Shown here one piece after another: positions 1 through 9,495 of a DNA stretch of 64,000 nt. The stretch covers positions 620,001-684,000 of the forward strand of contig CP065161.1 in assembly GCA_015693905.1 (NCBI GenBank). The letters are read 5' to 3'. Position 1 is the stretch's first letter. The number at the start of each line of letters is the position of its first letter. A program made the translations under genes and the position numbers. The notes beneath the pieces are model-generated. The model saw only the letters and a program-made list of their open reading frames with translations. It was not told where the DNA came from and did no database searches. This DNA comes from Rhodobacterales bacterium HKCCA1288 (GTDB taxonomy: Bacteria > Pseudomonadota > Alphaproteobacteria > Rhodobacterales > Rhodobacteraceae).

Positions 1-782
1 GATTCGGTATAAGAGGTTGGCTGTGGATCAAGGCATTCCTGCTCTGGCTTCACGATACAGCCATCCCAGTTTTCAGAACCGCCCCACGGGGTTTCCCACT
101 CCAACATCACAAGGTTGTATTTGCCGACAACGGCGGTAGGCGACCAGTAATAGCCGAACCAATATTCGCCCCGATCCACCGCACGGGCGATTGAGCCATC
201 AAGCCCTGCCGCAGATCCAGGATCGACCAAATGCCACCCCATATCTTCCATACCAAAGGCGCGGAATAGTTGCGCATTCGACAATTGGCAGCCCCACCCT
301 GCGGGGCAGCCCATGAAGGCCCCCATATCTTCGTCTTCCGCCCATGGGAACAGATCAGGCCGCGCCAGCACTTTCTCGACTGTGTCTAATTCGGGGTGAT
401 CAATCGCAAATTGCGGATCAACCCACCACCCTTCACCAAGGCCAGTAATCGGGCCTTGCACCACGGAATGCAGGCTGCCTTCGGCAATCGCAGTGTTCAG
501 CGGGTCGCGCACCGCGTTGATCCACAATTCAGGCGCGACATCAGGTTCCGCCTTTTCATTCATCGAGGTGAAAGTGGTCATGGTCGCACCAGGGATCAGC
601 TCGACATCGCAGCCATAGCCTTCCTCAAGGATGATCTTGTCGACATTTGCCATCAATTCGGCAGATGCCCAGTTCATTTCAGCAATGGTCAATGAACCAC
701 AATCTTGCGCAGATGCAGCCCCCCCAAACCCAAGCGCGGCAGCGCCAACAATGCCAGCGGCAAGTGGTTTTACGAATTTCAT
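1..782 (-). CDS. Glycine betaine/proline-type ABC transporter substrate-binding protein (3' end outside window)
   Basis: The reading frame is open from an ATG at 782 to the window edge, so the C-terminus is missing; about 260 codons are visible. The N-terminus is a classic Sec signal peptide: MKFVK, an Ala/Gly-rich core, and AxA near residue 25. The mature part matches the ProX/OpuAC quaternary-amine-binding family, with the early segment around EMNWASAE, a PDVAPELW segment, and several Trp and Tyr residues (GWGCQ, GEYWFGYYWSP) of the kind that form the aromatic box around a trimethylammonium head group. It would act in the periplasm with a ProV/ProW-type importer, which must lie outside the window. 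A GGAG ribosome-binding site precedes the start. The family is clear; the exact ligand (betaine, choline, proline betaine) is not. Confidence 0.85.
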   Translation of the reverse strand, partial: MKFVKPLAAGIVGAAALGFGGAASAQDCGSLTIAEMNWASAELMANVDKIILEEGYGCDVELIPGATMTTFTSMNEKAEPDVAPELWINAVRDPLNTAIAEGSLHSVVQGPITGLGEGWWVDPQFAIDHPELDTVEKVLARPDLFPWAEDEDMGAFMGCPAGWGCQLSNAQLFRAFGMEDMGWHLVDPGSAAGLDGSIARAVDRGEYWFGYYWSPTAVVGKYNLVMLEWETPWGGSENWDGCIVKPEQECLDPQPTSYTE

Positions 783-1199
783 ATGATCTCTCCTGTCGGT
801 CGTTTTATTGTGGGCCACGCAAAGCGCCCCAGACGAATTATGTCGTTATCGTTCTATATCGACTTAAAATTCTCAAGCACTTATTTCTAAAATCGCCCTA
901 AGGCACTGAAATAATGTGATTAAAAATATGTCACAACCCAAGGATGAATATCGCAAAAGCGACATTTCTATGCTTTGCGACATCATTTTACAATTCAGTT
1001 ACAAACCAAACGCCACAAAAAATGGGGGTGCCGATGGCACCCCCAGTTTCGCTGATCAAGCTCACTCTATTTACCGCCCGTTGTTTCTGCCTGCGGCTTG
1101 ATCCGCGTCAGGGGCGAGCGCACCCGCCCCGTGTTCCCCTCCCGCTGCGCGTGATCGTGGGCAAACGACCATCAGCGCGGCGGGATGGAAAATCTGTGC
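783..1199. other. Intergenic region between nrdJ and the betaine-binding-protein gene
   Basis: About 417 bases without a convincing gene. The half next to the binding-protein gene (780-1000) is AT-rich and should hold its promoter; I could not pick a clear -10/-35 pair. The middle holds the nrdJ terminator at about 1016-1044. Between 1045 and 1199 I see nothing recognisable. Confidence 0.6.
1016..1044 (-). terminator. Rho-independent terminator of nrdJ
   Basis: Read on the minus strand, a perfect 9-bp stem GGGGGTGCC / GGCACCCCC with a 3-base loop is followed by ATTTTTTG. It lies about 155 bases downstream of the nrdJ stop codon, in the right direction to end that transcript. Confidence 0.85.
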
Positions 1200-4100
1200 T
1201 TAACTGCAGCCCGATGTGCCGCCGCAGGTGTTGCACTTCATGCATGTGCCGTTGCGCACGAGGGTGTAGTTGCCACATTCCCCACAAGCCTCGCCCTCAT
1301 AGCCTTGCATCTTGGCCTTTGTGCGCGCGTCAATCTCAACGGCGCCTGTGGTGACAGCAGCAGCTTGCACCGCCTCGGCCACGACCGCACCAGATTGGCC
1401 GACCGCCGTAGCGGCAAGGCTAGAGACACCCCCCTGCAACACGACCAAATCCTGTGGGACACGCTTGCGCAAATAGCCTGTTGAGCTGATCTGTTTGAGC
1501 ACTTCCAAGGATTTTGACGCCGCGCTGTCGGACAGTTCCTTGACGTTCGAGACACCCTCTTCGACACCGCGGCCCATATCGTCAAAGCTTGCGCCTTCTG
1601 GCTTTACATGGGCCAGATCGGTTCGGTCGAGATAGGACACCGCCAATTCGCGGAAGATATAGTCAAGGATCGAAGTTGCATTCTTGATCGAGTCATTGCC
1701 CTGCACCATGCCCGAAGGCTCGAACTTGGTGAAGGTGAAGGCATCCACGAATTCCTCAAGCGGCACACCATATTGCAGTCCAACCGAGACTGCGATGGCG
1801 AAGTTGTTCATCATAGCACGGAAGCCTGCGCCCTCTTTGTGCATATCGATGAAAATCTCACCAAGCGCGCCATCGGCATATTCACCTGTGCGCAGGTAGA
1901 CCTTGTGACCACCCACAATTGCCTTCTGGGTGTAGCCTTTGCGGCGCTCAGGCAGTTTCTCGCGCTTGGCGCGGGCCACTTCCTTGATCACAATCTTTTC
2001 GATCACCTTCTCCGCCAAAACAGCCGCTTTTTCTTGCGGGCTGCCGCTTTCAAGGATTTCTGCCGCCTCGTCATCATCTTCGACCAAGGCCGCTGCCAAA
2101 GGCTGGCTCAATTTGGAGCCATCACGATACAGCGCATTTGCCTTGATCCCCAAAGACCAACTCAATTCATAGGCCTCTTGGCAATCTTCGATTGTCGCCG
2201 AATTTGGCATGTTGATCGTCTTGGAAATCGCGCCCGAGATAAAGCTCTGCGCTGCAGCCATCATATAGATATGGCTGTTGACCGAGAGGTAACGCTTGCC
2301 CTTCTTGCCGCATGGGTTGGCGCAATCGAACACGTTGTAATGCTCTTCCTTGAGGAAAGGTGCGCCCTCCAAGGTCATGGTGCCGCAGACATGATCATTG
2401 GCAGCTTCGATGTCCTTCTTCGAGAAGCCCAAATGTTGCAGAAGATTGAAGCTCGGATCATTCAGCTTGGCCTGCGGAATGCCCAAGGTTTTGGTGCAGA
2501 ATTCCTCACCCAAGGTCCACTGGTTGAACACAAAGCGGATATCAAAGGCCTGTGGCAAAGCCGCTTCGATCTTGTCCAATTCAGCCTGACCAAACCCATG
2601 CCCCACCAAGGCGGTATGGTTGATACCAGGCGCATTGCCAAGCGTGCCATGGCCGACCGCATAGGCAATGATTTCTTCAATCTCGGAGGAAGAATAGCCC
2701 AGTTTTTCCAAGGCGGCAGGCACAGAGCGGTTGATGATTTTGAAGTAGCCACCACCGGCCAGTTTTTTGAACTTAACCAGTGCGAAATCGGGCTCGATGC
2801 CTGTTGTGTCGCAATCCATGACCAGACCGATTGTGCCCGTTGGCGCAATCACAGTGGCCTGAGCGTTGCGATAGCCATGCTTTTGGCCCAAATCCAACGC
2901 CTCATCCCATGCTTGTTTGGCCAGATCGACCAGACGCGCATCAGGGCAGTTGGCGTGATCCAATGGCACAGGGGTGACGTTGACGTCTTCGTAACCATCC
3001 GTCTCGCCATAGGCCGCACGGCGATGGTTACGGATGACGCGCAGCATGTTATCCGCGTTGCGCTTATACCCTGAGAATGGCCCCAGTTCAGACGCGATTT
3101 CCGCAGATGTTGCATAGGACACGCCCGTCATAAGTGCCGTCAATGCACCACATAATGCGCGCCCCTCATCACTGTCATAGCCCAAGCCCATATTCATCAA
3201 CAGGCCGCCAATATTGGCATAACCCAGACCCAAGGTGCGGAAATCATAAGAAAGCTGCGCGATTTCCTTTGAAGGGAACTGCGCCATCATCACCGAGATT
3301 TCCAAGGTCAATGTCCAAAGCCGGGTCGCGTGCATGTACCCATCTGCATCAAACTTGCCCTCCTTGTAGAAGGTCAGCAGGTTCATCGAGGCAAGGTTAC
3401 AAGCCGTATCGTCCAAGAACATGTATTCCGAACAGGGGTTCGACCCACGGATCGGCCCGTCTGCAGGGCATGTGTGCCATGCGTTAACGGTGTCATGGAA
3501 CTGGATGCCAGGATCGGCACAGGCCCATGCAGCATGACCAACCTTTTCCCACAGATCACGGGCCTGCAGGGTTTTGGTGGGCTTGCCGTTCACGCGTGAT
3601 TTCAGATGCCATTCCGCATCATCCTTGATCGCCTGAAGGAAATCATCCGTCACGCGGATCGAGTTGTTGGAATTCTGACCCGAGACGCTGGCATAGGCCT
3701 CGCTGTCCCAATCTGTGTCATAGGTCGGAAATTCAATCGATGTGTAACCCTGACGCGCATAATCCAAGACGCGCTTGATATAGGTTTCGGGGATCGACAC
3801 TTTTTTCGCCGCGCGGATTGCATCCTTCAGCGCGCCGTTTTTCGCAGGGTCAGTCGCATCCGCGAGATCCCCGTCCCATGTCTTGACCGCCGCAAAGAGG
3901 CCGTTGAGCATTTTCTCATGCATCTTCGAGCCAGCAACAAGCGAAGCAACCTTCTGTTCTTCGATCACCTTCCAATCGATGAAGGCTTCGATATCAGGGT
4001 GGTCTGCATCCACGATCACCATCTTTGCCGCGCGGCGTGTGGTGCCGCCCGACTTGATGGCGCCCGCCGCACGGTCACCGATTTTCAAAAAGCCCATCAG

Positions 4101-4859
4101 ACCGCTGGATTTGCCGCCGCCCGACAGTTTTTCACCTTCGCCCCGCAGCATCGAAAAGTTCGTGCCTGTGCCAGAGCCATATTTGAACAGGCGCGCTTCG
4201 CGCACCCAAAGATCCATGATCCCGCCCTCATTCACCAGATCGTCCGCAACGGATTGGATGAAGCAAGCATGCGGTTGGGGATGCTCATAGGCCGAGGCTG
4301 ATTTGGTCAGCTTACCCGTTTTATAATCAACATAGTGGTGGCCTTGGCTTGGGCCATCAATGCCGTAAGCCCAGTGAAGGCCTGTGTTGAACCACTGCGG
4401 GCTGTTTGGCGCGGCCATCTGGCGCGCCAGCATCAATTGCATTTCTTCGAAATAGGCGCGCGCATCGGCCTCGGCCGAGAAATAGCCGCCCTTCCATCCC
4501 CAATAGGCCCATGCCCCTGCCAAACGGCGGAACACTTGCTTGGCTGATGTTTCGCCCACAATGCGCTGATCTTCGGGCAGCTCGGCCAAGGCCTCATCAT
4601 CCGCCACATGGCGCCAAAGAAAATCAGGCACACCCTTTTCTTTCACGGGCTTCAGCCGTGCAGGAACGCCTGCTTTGCGGAAATATTTCTGTGCGATCAC
4701 ATCCGAGGCTACTTGGCTCCACGATTTGGGAACCTCTACTTCGTCTAGTTTAAAGACGATGGTGCCGTCTGGATTGCGAATTTCAGAAGAAGTGAGAGTG
4801 AATTCGAGATCTGCGTATACATCTGCGCCGTCGCGGGTGAACCTACGTTCAATTTTCAT
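1200..4859 (-). CDS. nrdJ: Vitamin B12-dependent (class II) ribonucleotide reductase
   Basis: This 1219-residue protein makes deoxyribonucleotides from ribonucleotides using adenosylcobalamin as the radical source, so it needs neither oxygen nor a small subunit. Visible features include the NSNNSIRV segment, [15 protein letters not shown] with reductase-type active-site cysteines, and the finger-loop region around [11 protein letters not shown]. The C-terminal tail carries the Cys-rich CGECG...CMKCNTCGG segment of long bacterial NrdJ proteins, probably the redox tail that re-reduces the active site. Length and domain order match the family. It is a single-gene unit with its own long leader and a strong terminator. 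The leader has an NrdR-like box and no cobalamin riboswitch that I can recognise. Confidence 0.97.
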   Translation of the reverse strand: MKIERRFTRDGADVYADLEFTLTSSEIRNPDGTIVFKLDEVEVPKSWSQVASDVIAQKYFRKAGVPARLKPVKEKGVPDFLWRHVADDEALAELPEDQRIVGETSAKQVFRRLAGAWAYWGWKGGYFSAEADARAYFEEMQLMLARQMAAPNSPQWFNTGLHWAYGIDGPSQGHHYVDYKTGKLTKSASAYEHPQPHACFIQSVADDLVNEGGIMDLWVREARLFKYGSGTGTNFSMLRGEGEKLSGGGKSSGLMGFLKIGDRAAGAIKSGGTTRRAAKMVIVDADHPDIEAFIDWKVIEEQKVASLVAGSKMHEKMLNGLFAAVKTWDGDLADATDPAKNGALKDAIRAAKKVSIPETYIKRVLDYARQGYTSIEFPTYDTDWDSEAYASVSGQNSNNSIRVTDDFLQAIKDDAEWHLKSRVNGKPTKTLQARDLWEKVGHAAWACADPGIQFHDTVNAWHTCPADGPIRGSNPCSEYMFLDDTACNLASMNLLTFYKEGKFDADGYMHATRLWTLTLEISVMMAQFPSKEIAQLSYDFRTLGLGYANIGGLLMNMGLGYDSDEGRALCGALTALMTGVSYATSAEIASELGPFSGYKRNADNMLRVIRNHRRAAYGETDGYEDVNVTPVPLDHANCPDARLVDLAKQAWDEALDLGQKHGYRNAQATVIAPTGTIGLVMDCDTTGIEPDFALVKFKKLAGGGYFKIINRSVPAALEKLGYSSSEIEEIIAYAVGHGTLGNAPGINHTALVGHGFGQAELDKIEAALPQAFDIRFVFNQWTLGEEFCTKTLGIPQAKLNDPSFNLLQHLGFSKKDIEAANDHVCGTMTLEGAPFLKEEHYNVFDCANPCGKKGKRYLSVNSHIYMMAAAQSFISGAISKTINMPNSATIEDCQEAYELSWSLGIKANALYRDGSKLSQPLAAALVEDDDEAAEILESGSPQEKAAVLAEKVIEKIVIKEVARAKREKLPERRKGYTQKAIVGGHKVYLRTGEYADGALGEIFIDMHKEGAGFRAMMNNFAIAVSVGLQYGVPLEEFVDAFTFTKFEPSGMVQGNDSIKNATSILDYIFRELAVSYLDRTDLAHVKPEGASFDDMGRGVEEGVSNVKELSDSAASKSLEVLKQISSTGYLRKRVPQDLVVLQGGVSSLAATAVGQSGAVVAEAVQAAAVTTGAVEIDARTKAKMQGYEGEACGECGNYTLVRNGTCMKCNTCGGTSGCS

Positions 4860-5406
4860 GGCTGCCTCTTTTGTTACTAACCCTGTTCCAACTAACGCGG
4901 CCTGCCAGCGTCTTACGCGCTCTGACCGTCTTTTTTTGCGGAACCAGCCCTACACACCCAAACAAACTTGCCCGCACCGCCAAAAGAGGTTCGCTATGAC
5001 AAAGGTTGAGGAACTGCCCCGCACCGAGACCACTAGATATTGTAGTAACATTCTCAGCCCCCACAACCTGACGTAGGGACACATATTTGGTCAATCGGTT
5101 TTTTTGTGAATTTTCAAAATTTTCAGTCTTGAAATCTGCCCAAACTGCAAAACCACAAGAGGCGCTGTGATTCATCAAATCCCCTACAACGGGCTCAATT
5201 TGTGAAAGAATTGTTACAGCACGACAGGTTAGACCATGAAACGAAAGCCATGGATCAGGCCGCGCGCATCGTGGCGTGGTCTGTAAATAAAAACCTTGGC
5301 CTCAAGATCTGCCTACAAAATATAGTATGTCTTTTAGAGGTAAATTCACGCCAAACGCAAACCACGCCCCATCTCAGGCTCAAATGACGATCTGCTTTTG
5401 TGGAAG
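4860..5406. other. Intergenic region upstream of nrdJ and downstream of tRNA-Pro
   Basis: About 547 bases. The first 320 are the nrdJ leader and promoter region, including an NrdR-like box at 5030-5045 and a very AT-rich stretch near 5095-5140. From 5180 to 5406, downstream of the tRNA, I see no convincing gene. A 61-codon frame beginning with GTG at 5202 has no homology that I recognise. Confidence 0.6.
5030..5045 (-). promoter_or_regulatory. NrdR-box-like palindrome in the nrdJ promoter
   Basis: CCACTAGATATTGTAG agrees with 12 of 16 positions of the NrdR box consensus (ACAC-W-ATATAT-W-GTGT). It overlaps a plausible minus-strand -10 (CAATAT, 5042-5037), with a -35-like TTGTGG at 5066-5061 and an 18-base spacer. 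A repressor bound here would block nrdJ transcription. NrdR control of reductase genes is established generally; the site itself is an inference from sequence. A clear second box at a usual spacing was not found. Confidence 0.4.
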
Positions 5407-5483
5407 TGGTCGGGGCGATAGGATTCGAACCTACGACCTACGGTACCCAAAACCGCCGCGCTACCAGGCTGCGCCACGCCCCG
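5407..5483 (-). tRNA. tRNA-Pro (anticodon UGG)
   Basis: On the minus strand the acceptor stem CGGGGCG pairs with CGCCCCG, followed by discriminator A and an encoded CCA. The D arm is GCGCAGCCTGGTAGCGC, the anticodon stem GCGGT/ACCGT closes the loop TTTGGGT with anticodon TGG, and the T arm carries GGTTCGAATCC. It lies downstream of the DUF192 gene on the same strand. No intron. Confidence 0.96.
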
Positions 5484-5502
5484 ACTGCGTGCCTCTTAGC
5501 GC

Positions 5503-5524
5503 CTCTTTTCACGGATGAAAAGAG
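5503..5524. repeat. Inverted repeat between the DUF192 gene and tRNA-Pro
   Basis: Perfect 8-bp inverted repeat CTCTTTTC / GAAAAGAG with a 6-base loop. It sits just past the DUF192 stop codon and just before the tRNA 5' end. There is no U-tract, so it may be a processing or weak termination structure rather than a standard terminator. Confidence 0.5.
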
Positions 5525-5537
5525 CACTCATGCACTT

Positions 5538-6026
5538 CTATTGAACTTCACAGGGCCACAAAGCGCCCTGTTGTGGCATTTGCGGGTGGCGGATCACCGC
5601 ACCGACCTGCAAATTCAGCATTTCTGACATGCCACCATTGATTTCAAGCACTGCGAGAATCTCATCACCGCCACGGATGGGCGTGCGATCAAGGGGAATC
5701 GCGTTTTCATGGATGTGAACCACCTGCCCGCGCGAATCGATGAACAACATATCGAGAGGGATCAGGGTGTTTTCCATCCAAAAGCTGGCGGGCTGCGGAC
5801 GCTCGTAGATGAACAACATCCCCGCCATACGCGGCATTGCGGGGCGATTCATCAAACCGACTGCGCGCTCTTGCGGCTCGTCTGCGATTTCCACTGTAAA
5901 GCGTGCCGTCCCGAAATCACCTTTGATCTCGACCCGTTCGGGGCGGCAAGCTGCCTGCGCAGACATCGCAGTGAACGCCAACCCAAGGGCCGCCGCCGTG
6001 TTAATCCAAATTCTCGTGCTGCACAT
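5538..6026 (-). CDS. DUF192 family exported protein
   Basis: 162 residues. An N-terminal signal peptide ends at about AQA (residue 25), followed by the DUF192 domain: ERAVGLMNRPAMP, GMLFIYE, FWMENTLIPLDMLFID and GGMSEMLNL. The family is widespread and periplasmic or secreted in proteobacteria; its biochemical role is not established. The start was taken at the ATG at 6026 because it gives a clean signal peptide; this ATG lies 26 bases inside the end of the upstream cold-shock gene, so the two are probably translated from one mRNA. Longer in-frame extensions have no signal-peptide character and run far into the cold-shock frame. Confidence 0.88.
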   Translation of the reverse strand: MCSTRIWINTAAALGLAFTAMSAQAACRPERVEIKGDFGTARFTVEIADEPQERAVGLMNRPAMPRMAGMLFIYERPQPASFWMENTLIPLDMLFIDSRGQVVHIHENAIPLDRTPIRGGDEILAVLEINGGMSEMLNLQVGAVIRHPQMPQQGALWPCEVQ

Positions 6027-6528
6027 AATCCCACGCGCGCACCTCTGCGGCCATCTTACCGCGCGGGCCATCGACAATGCGAACGGCAAGCGCCTCGCCC
6101 GGCTGCAAATCGGCAAAGCCAAAGCGGCGCAAAATCTCGACATGGATAAATATGTCATCGGCAATGCCAAATTCATTCGCAAAGCCAAACCCCTTTGCCT
6201 TGTCAAACCATTTCACCCGCGCCGCAACGAAAGGTGCATCTGTCTGCGGTATATCAATACGCGGGTGAAAATCCACCTCTTGCTCGCTTGGCGGTGTTAA
6301 TGACAACACCTCCTGCGCTTGCGCACCGCGGTCTGTGTAATTCACGACCACCTCGACATATGCATTTTCAGCAATCGAGCTTTGGCCAAAATTTCTCAAT
6401 ACATTCGCGTGCAATAAAATGTCTGGGCCACCGTCATCGGCAAGGATAAATCCATACCCTTTGGTGGCATCAAACCATTTCACTTTGCCACGAACCGCCA
6501 CCCCCATGTAGCGATCGACTTCCGTCAT
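6001..6528 (-). CDS. Double cold-shock-domain nucleic-acid-binding protein
   Basis: 175 residues with two cold-shock domains in tandem. Domain 1 (about residues 10-78) has GKVKWFDATKGYGFI and a VVVNYTDRG end; domain 2 (about 104-170) has ARVKWFDKAKGFGFA and DDIFIHVEIL. Both RNP1-type KGYGFI/KGFGFA motifs are present; RNP2 is weaker in each copy (DILLHAN, DIFIHVE). Two-domain CspA relatives are common in alphaproteobacteria and act as RNA or single-stranded DNA chaperones in the cytoplasm. The upstream 220 bases are very AT-rich, with a strong hairpin at 6646-6666. The gene overlaps the DUF192 gene by 26 bases. Confidence 0.93.
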   Translation of the reverse strand: MTEVDRYMGVAVRGKVKWFDATKGYGFILADDGGPDILLHANVLRNFGQSSIAENAYVEVVVNYTDRGAQAQEVLSLTPPSEQEVDFHPRIDIPQTDAPFVAARVKWFDKAKGFGFANEFGIADDIFIHVEILRRFGFADLQPGEALAVRIVDGPRGKMAAEVRAWDYVQHENLD

Positions 6529-6645
6529 TGTGGTGCATCCTATGTCTTCGGGCCTAAGCCCATCCGTCCCTGCCTAAGGGTTTGGCCCGAAGCGAATATA
6601 TCTGCAAGAAGAAATTAAAATTTATGTCGAAAAAAGATAATTATT

Positions 6646-6666
6646 GGTGATTTATGCAAAATCACC
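6646..6666. repeat. Perfect inverted repeat between pdxH and the cold-shock gene; possible pdxH terminator
   Basis: GGTGATTT / AAATCACC, 8 bp with a 5-base loop. On the minus strand it is followed about 10 bases later by a run of six T. It could terminate pdxH transcription or be part of the long AT-rich leader of the cold-shock mRNA. A second hairpin, CGTTTCT / AGAAACG, lies closer to the pdxH stop at 6713-6731. Confidence 0.5.
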
Positions 6667-6712
6667 ACCTAAAAATAATCAAATTAAGCATTTTCTGATG
6701 GCGCAGTTGATG

Positions 6713-6731
6713 CGTTTCTCAACAAGAAACG
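6713..6731. repeat. Inverted repeat immediately downstream of pdxH
   Basis: CGTTTCT / AGAAACG, 7 bp with a 5-base loop, 18 bases after the pdxH stop codon. It lacks a T-run on the minus strand, so if it acts in termination it is a non-canonical element. Confidence 0.4.
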
Positions 6732-6748
6732 TCCCGCCCTCGCGCAAT

Positions 6749-7360
6749 TTAAGGGTTTAACCGCTGCACGGTCCAATTCGATGCATCTGCCCCGAGATCA
6801 CGCGTCCACCGAAACCGATCATGCAGACGAAATGCACCATCGGCCCAAAATTCAATTTCCACAGGTGTGATGCGAAATCCGCCCCAAAATGGGGGGCGCG
6901 GTGGGTTTGGGCCTTTCTCAACGGTGATTTTAGCAACATCCGCCATCAATGAGGCGCGACTGTCCAAGGGTTGTGATTGACGCGAGGCCCATGCCCCAAG
7001 CCTACTTTTCAGAGAGCGTGAGGCGAAATAATCATCCGCCTGCGCCCCATCCTCACGGGTCACCATGCCCCGCACCCGAATCTGACGGCGCAAGGATTTC
7101 CAATGCAGCACAAAGGCCGCCTTGCCACTCGCGCTGATCTCTTGGCCCTTTTTACTGTCGTAATTGGTGAAAAAAACAAAAGCGTCATCTTCAATTTGAC
7201 GCAGCAAAACCATGCGCACATTGGGCAGGCCATGCGCGTCAACCGTGGCCAAAGCAATCGCATCAGGATCGTTGAGTTCGCTTTTCTCAGCCTCCTTCAT
7301 CCATGCGCGCGCAATGGCGAATGGATCATCCCCTGCAAAAATTCCTGTGCGATCGGTCAT
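6749..7360 (-). CDS. pdxH: Pyridoxamine/pyridoxine 5'-phosphate oxidase
   Basis: 203 residues. The FMN-dependent enzyme makes pyridoxal 5'-phosphate, the last step of vitamin B6 synthesis and salvage. Family features seen in order: [84 protein letters not shown] and the C-terminal WTVQRLNP. The ATG at 7360 is preferred over 7372 because GAGG sits six bases upstream of it. Monocistronic, divergent from fabI, and read towards the cold-shock gene with a structured AT-rich gap between. Confidence 0.95.
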   Translation of the reverse strand: MTDRTGIFAGDDPFAIARAWMKEAEKSELNDPDAIALATVDAHGLPNVRMVLLRQIEDDAFVFFTNYDSKKGQEISASGKAAFVLHWKSLRRQIRVRGMVTREDGAQADDYFASRSLKSRLGAWASRQSQPLDSRASLMADVAKITVEKGPNPPRPPFWGGFRITPVEIEFWADGAFRLHDRFRWTRDLGADASNWTVQRLNP

Positions 7361-7513
7361 GCTATGCCTCATTTATTATTGCGGCATTTCTGCCGCGTCT
7401 CAACCTAGAGCGCACACGCCCCCCCTTCAAGGCTGACGGGACATCTTGAAGCTGTGACCCCAAAGGTCTAAACCCTTCCTAACCCAACAATAGCGACAAG
7501 GATTGAGGGCGGC

Positions 7514-8329
7514 ATGGGGATTATGACTGGCAAGCGCGGGCTGATTATGGGCCTTGCAAATGACAAATCCATCGCGTGGGGGATTGCAAAAGCCCTTGCA
7601 GAGCATGGCGCCGAATTGGCGTTTTCATATCAAGGCGAACAACTGCTCAAGCGGGTGCAACCATTGGCGGCGGAACTGGGTTCCGATGTGGTGCTGCCTT
7701 GCGATGTGACCGATAATTACAGCCTAGACGCGGTTTTTGAGTCTCTCAAAGACAAATGGGGCAGTCTCGATTTCATCGTTCACGCTATTGGATTTTCCGA
7801 CAAAAACGAATTGCGTGGCCGCTATGTGGACACAAGCGCCGCGAATTTCGAAATGACGATGAATATATCGGTCTATTCTTTCACCGCTGTGATGCAGCGC
7901 GCCGAAAAGCTTATGACCAATGGCGGCTCGGCGCTGACGCTGACCTATTATGGCGCGGAACAGGTGATGCCGCATTACAACGTCATGGGGGTCGCGAAAG
8001 CCGCGCTTGAAGCGTCCGTGATGTATCTGGCCGAAGATCTGGGCAAACAGAATATCCGCGTGAATGCTATTTCCGCGGGGCCGATCAAAACCTTGGCCGC
8101 CTCGGGCATTGGCGATTTCCGCTATATCCTCAAATGGAACGAGCTGAATTCGCCGCTGCGCCGCAATGTCTCCATCGAGGATGTGGGCAAATCCGCGCTT
8201 TATCTGCTGTCTGATCTCGCCTCTGGTGTGACGGGCGAGAATTTGCACGTGGATGCAGGATATCACGTGGTGGGCATGAAAGCGGTGGATGCGCCTGATA
8301 TTGATGTCGTGACGGGGCGCAAGGACTAG
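7514..8329 (+). CDS. fabI: Enoyl-[acyl-carrier-protein] reductase (NADH)
   Basis: 271 residues. It catalyses the final reduction in each round of fatty-acid elongation and is the target of triclosan-type inhibitors. The SDR fold is clear: the GLANDKSIAWGIA cofactor-binding segment, LPCDVTD, VHAIGFSD, the catalytic Tyr145/Tyr155 and Lys162 in TYYGAEQVMPHYNVMGVAK, and SAGPIKTLAASGI. Another FabI paralog may exist elsewhere in the genome, as is common in this family. Followed seven bases later by the LysE-type gene, so probably co-transcribed with it and the phosphoribosyltransferase. Confidence 0.95.
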   Translation: MGIMTGKRGLIMGLANDKSIAWGIAKALAEHGAELAFSYQGEQLLKRVQPLAAELGSDVVLPCDVTDNYSLDAVFESLKDKWGSLDFIVHAIGFSDKNELRGRYVDTSAANFEMTMNISVYSFTAVMQRAEKLMTNGGSALTLTYYGAEQVMPHYNVMGVAKAALEASVMYLAEDLGKQNIRVNAISAGPIKTLAASGIGDFRYILKWNELNSPLRRNVSIEDVGKSALYLLSDLASGVTGENLHVDAGYHVVGMKAVDAPDIDVVTGRKD

Positions 8330-8336
8330 GGGCGCC

Positions 8337-8957
8337 ATGACAGTCGCGGCATTTCTCGCGATTTATTTGGTGCATCTGGCCGCCGCCATGAGCCCCGGCC
8401 CCACAACACTTTTGGCGGCCCGCAGCGCGGCGCGCGATGGGTTTGATCGCGCAATTTTCCTCGCCATTGGTTTTGGCGTTGGGGCCTGCTTGTGGGCCGT
8501 AGCCGCGATTTTTGGCCTTGCGATTCTGTTCGAACACGCCCCTGCCGTGCTTTTGGGGTTAAAACTGGTTGGGGCGGGATATCTCTTTTACTTGGCTCTC
8601 AAGGTATGGCGCAGCGCCGCCCTGCCCTTTGAGGTCACGCCAATCCCCGCGGATGAGGCCCCAAAATCGGCGGCGAAATTGATCTGGTTTGGCATTGCGA
8701 CACAGCTTGCCAATCCCAAGCCCGCCGTGTTTTTCGGCACGATCTTCCTCACCTTCCTGCCCGCCAATCCAGTTCACTGGGTCTATGCGGTGGTGTTGGG
8801 CATGATCTTTGTAAATGACGCAGGCTGGAACCTGATTGTGGCGCGTATTTTCTCGCTATCGGGGCCACGGCGTGCCTATTTGGGTTTCAAACCCGTGATT
8901 GAGCGTATATTTGGCGGGCTTCTGGCACTTATGGGTGCCAAGCTTGCCCTTGGTTGA
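8337..8957 (+). CDS. LysE/RhtB family amino-acid exporter-like membrane protein
   Basis: 206 residues, with about six hydrophobic segments and the LysE-family opening: a hydrophobic helix followed by [18 protein letters not shown], then [13 protein letters not shown] and a [15 protein letters not shown] segment. Such proteins export amino acids or related small molecules across the inner membrane; the substrate cannot be inferred. It lies between fabI and the purine phosphoribosyltransferase with short gaps, so the three probably form an operon. Confidence 0.85.
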   Translation: MTVAAFLAIYLVHLAAAMSPGPTTLLAARSAARDGFDRAIFLAIGFGVGACLWAVAAIFGLAILFEHAPAVLLGLKLVGAGYLFYLALKVWRSAALPFEVTPIPADEAPKSAAKLIWFGIATQLANPKPAVFFGTIFLTFLPANPVHWVYAVVLGMIFVNDAGWNLIVARIFSLSGPRRAYLGFKPVIERIFGGLLALMGAKLALG

Positions 8958-8976
8958 TCAAAGGAGAAACAGTGCC

Positions 8977-9495
8977 ATGGATCGTTTGCCGCATGAGAAA
9001 GGCTTTCATGTCTCGTGGGATCAATTGCACCGCGATGCGCGCGCGCTTGCGTGGCGCTTGGACAAACGCGGGCCAGGGCCTGATGGGTCGTGGCGGGCGG
9101 TGGTTGCCATCACACGCGGCGGCATGGCCCCTGCAATGATTGTGGCGCGCGAATTGGATATTCGCACAGTGGATACGATCAGCGTCAAATCCTACCATTC
9201 TGGCGGCGGCAAGGCCGATCAGCGCCGCGAGGCAGAGGTGCTCAAAAGCCCAGATGTCGACATGATGGGGGATGGTGAGGGCGTCCTGATCGTGGATGAT
9301 TTGGTCGATACAGGAAAAACCCTTGAACTGGTGCGCAAACTTTACCCCAAGGCGCATTTTGCTACGACCTATGCCAAACCCAAGGGCGAGCCTATGGTCG
9401 ACACATTCATCACAGGTGTCAGCCAAGATACATGGATTTTCTTTCCATGGGATATGGCCCTGCAATATGTCGAGCCTTATCGCGGCAAGGATTAA
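8977..9495 (+). CDS. gpt: Xanthine (xanthine-guanine) phosphoribosyltransferase
   Basis: 172 residues. It salvages xanthine and guanine by transfer to PRPP, giving XMP and GMP. The PRPP-binding motif [13 protein letters not shown] is clear, with the early [19 protein letters not shown] and the late [18 protein letters not shown] typical of Gpt. AAGGAG lies about ten bases before the ATG at 8977; earlier in-frame starts would lie inside the LysE-type gene. Its end overlaps the convergent aroB by four bases. Confidence 0.9.
   Translation: MDRLPHEKGFHVSWDQLHRDARALAWRLDKRGPGPDGSWRAVVAITRGGMAPAMIVARELDIRTVDTISVKSYHSGGGKADQRREAEVLKSPDVDMMGDGEGVLIVDDLVDTGKTLELVRKLYPKAHFATTYAKPKGEPMVDTFITGVSQDTWIFFPWDMALQYVEPYRGKD

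Noticed and set aside
1608-3074. 488-codon plus-strand frame opposite nrdJ
   Set aside because: It is the complement of a highly conserved reductase; in GC-rich genomes long antisense frames are common and this has no homology.
4860-5180. Cobalamin riboswitch upstream of nrdJ
   Set aside because: The gene is B12-dependent, so I searched the leader for the conserved B12-box segment by eye and did not find it. A covariance model would settle it.
5202-5387. 61-codon frame beginning with GTG near tRNA-Pro
   Set aside because: No homology, no clear ribosome-binding site, and not linked to a gene; I treat it as chance.
5327-5518. Short plus-strand frames over tRNA-Pro, rich in RGDRIRTYDL-type sequence
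   Set aside because: These are the translated complement of the tRNA gene, a frequent false protein prediction.
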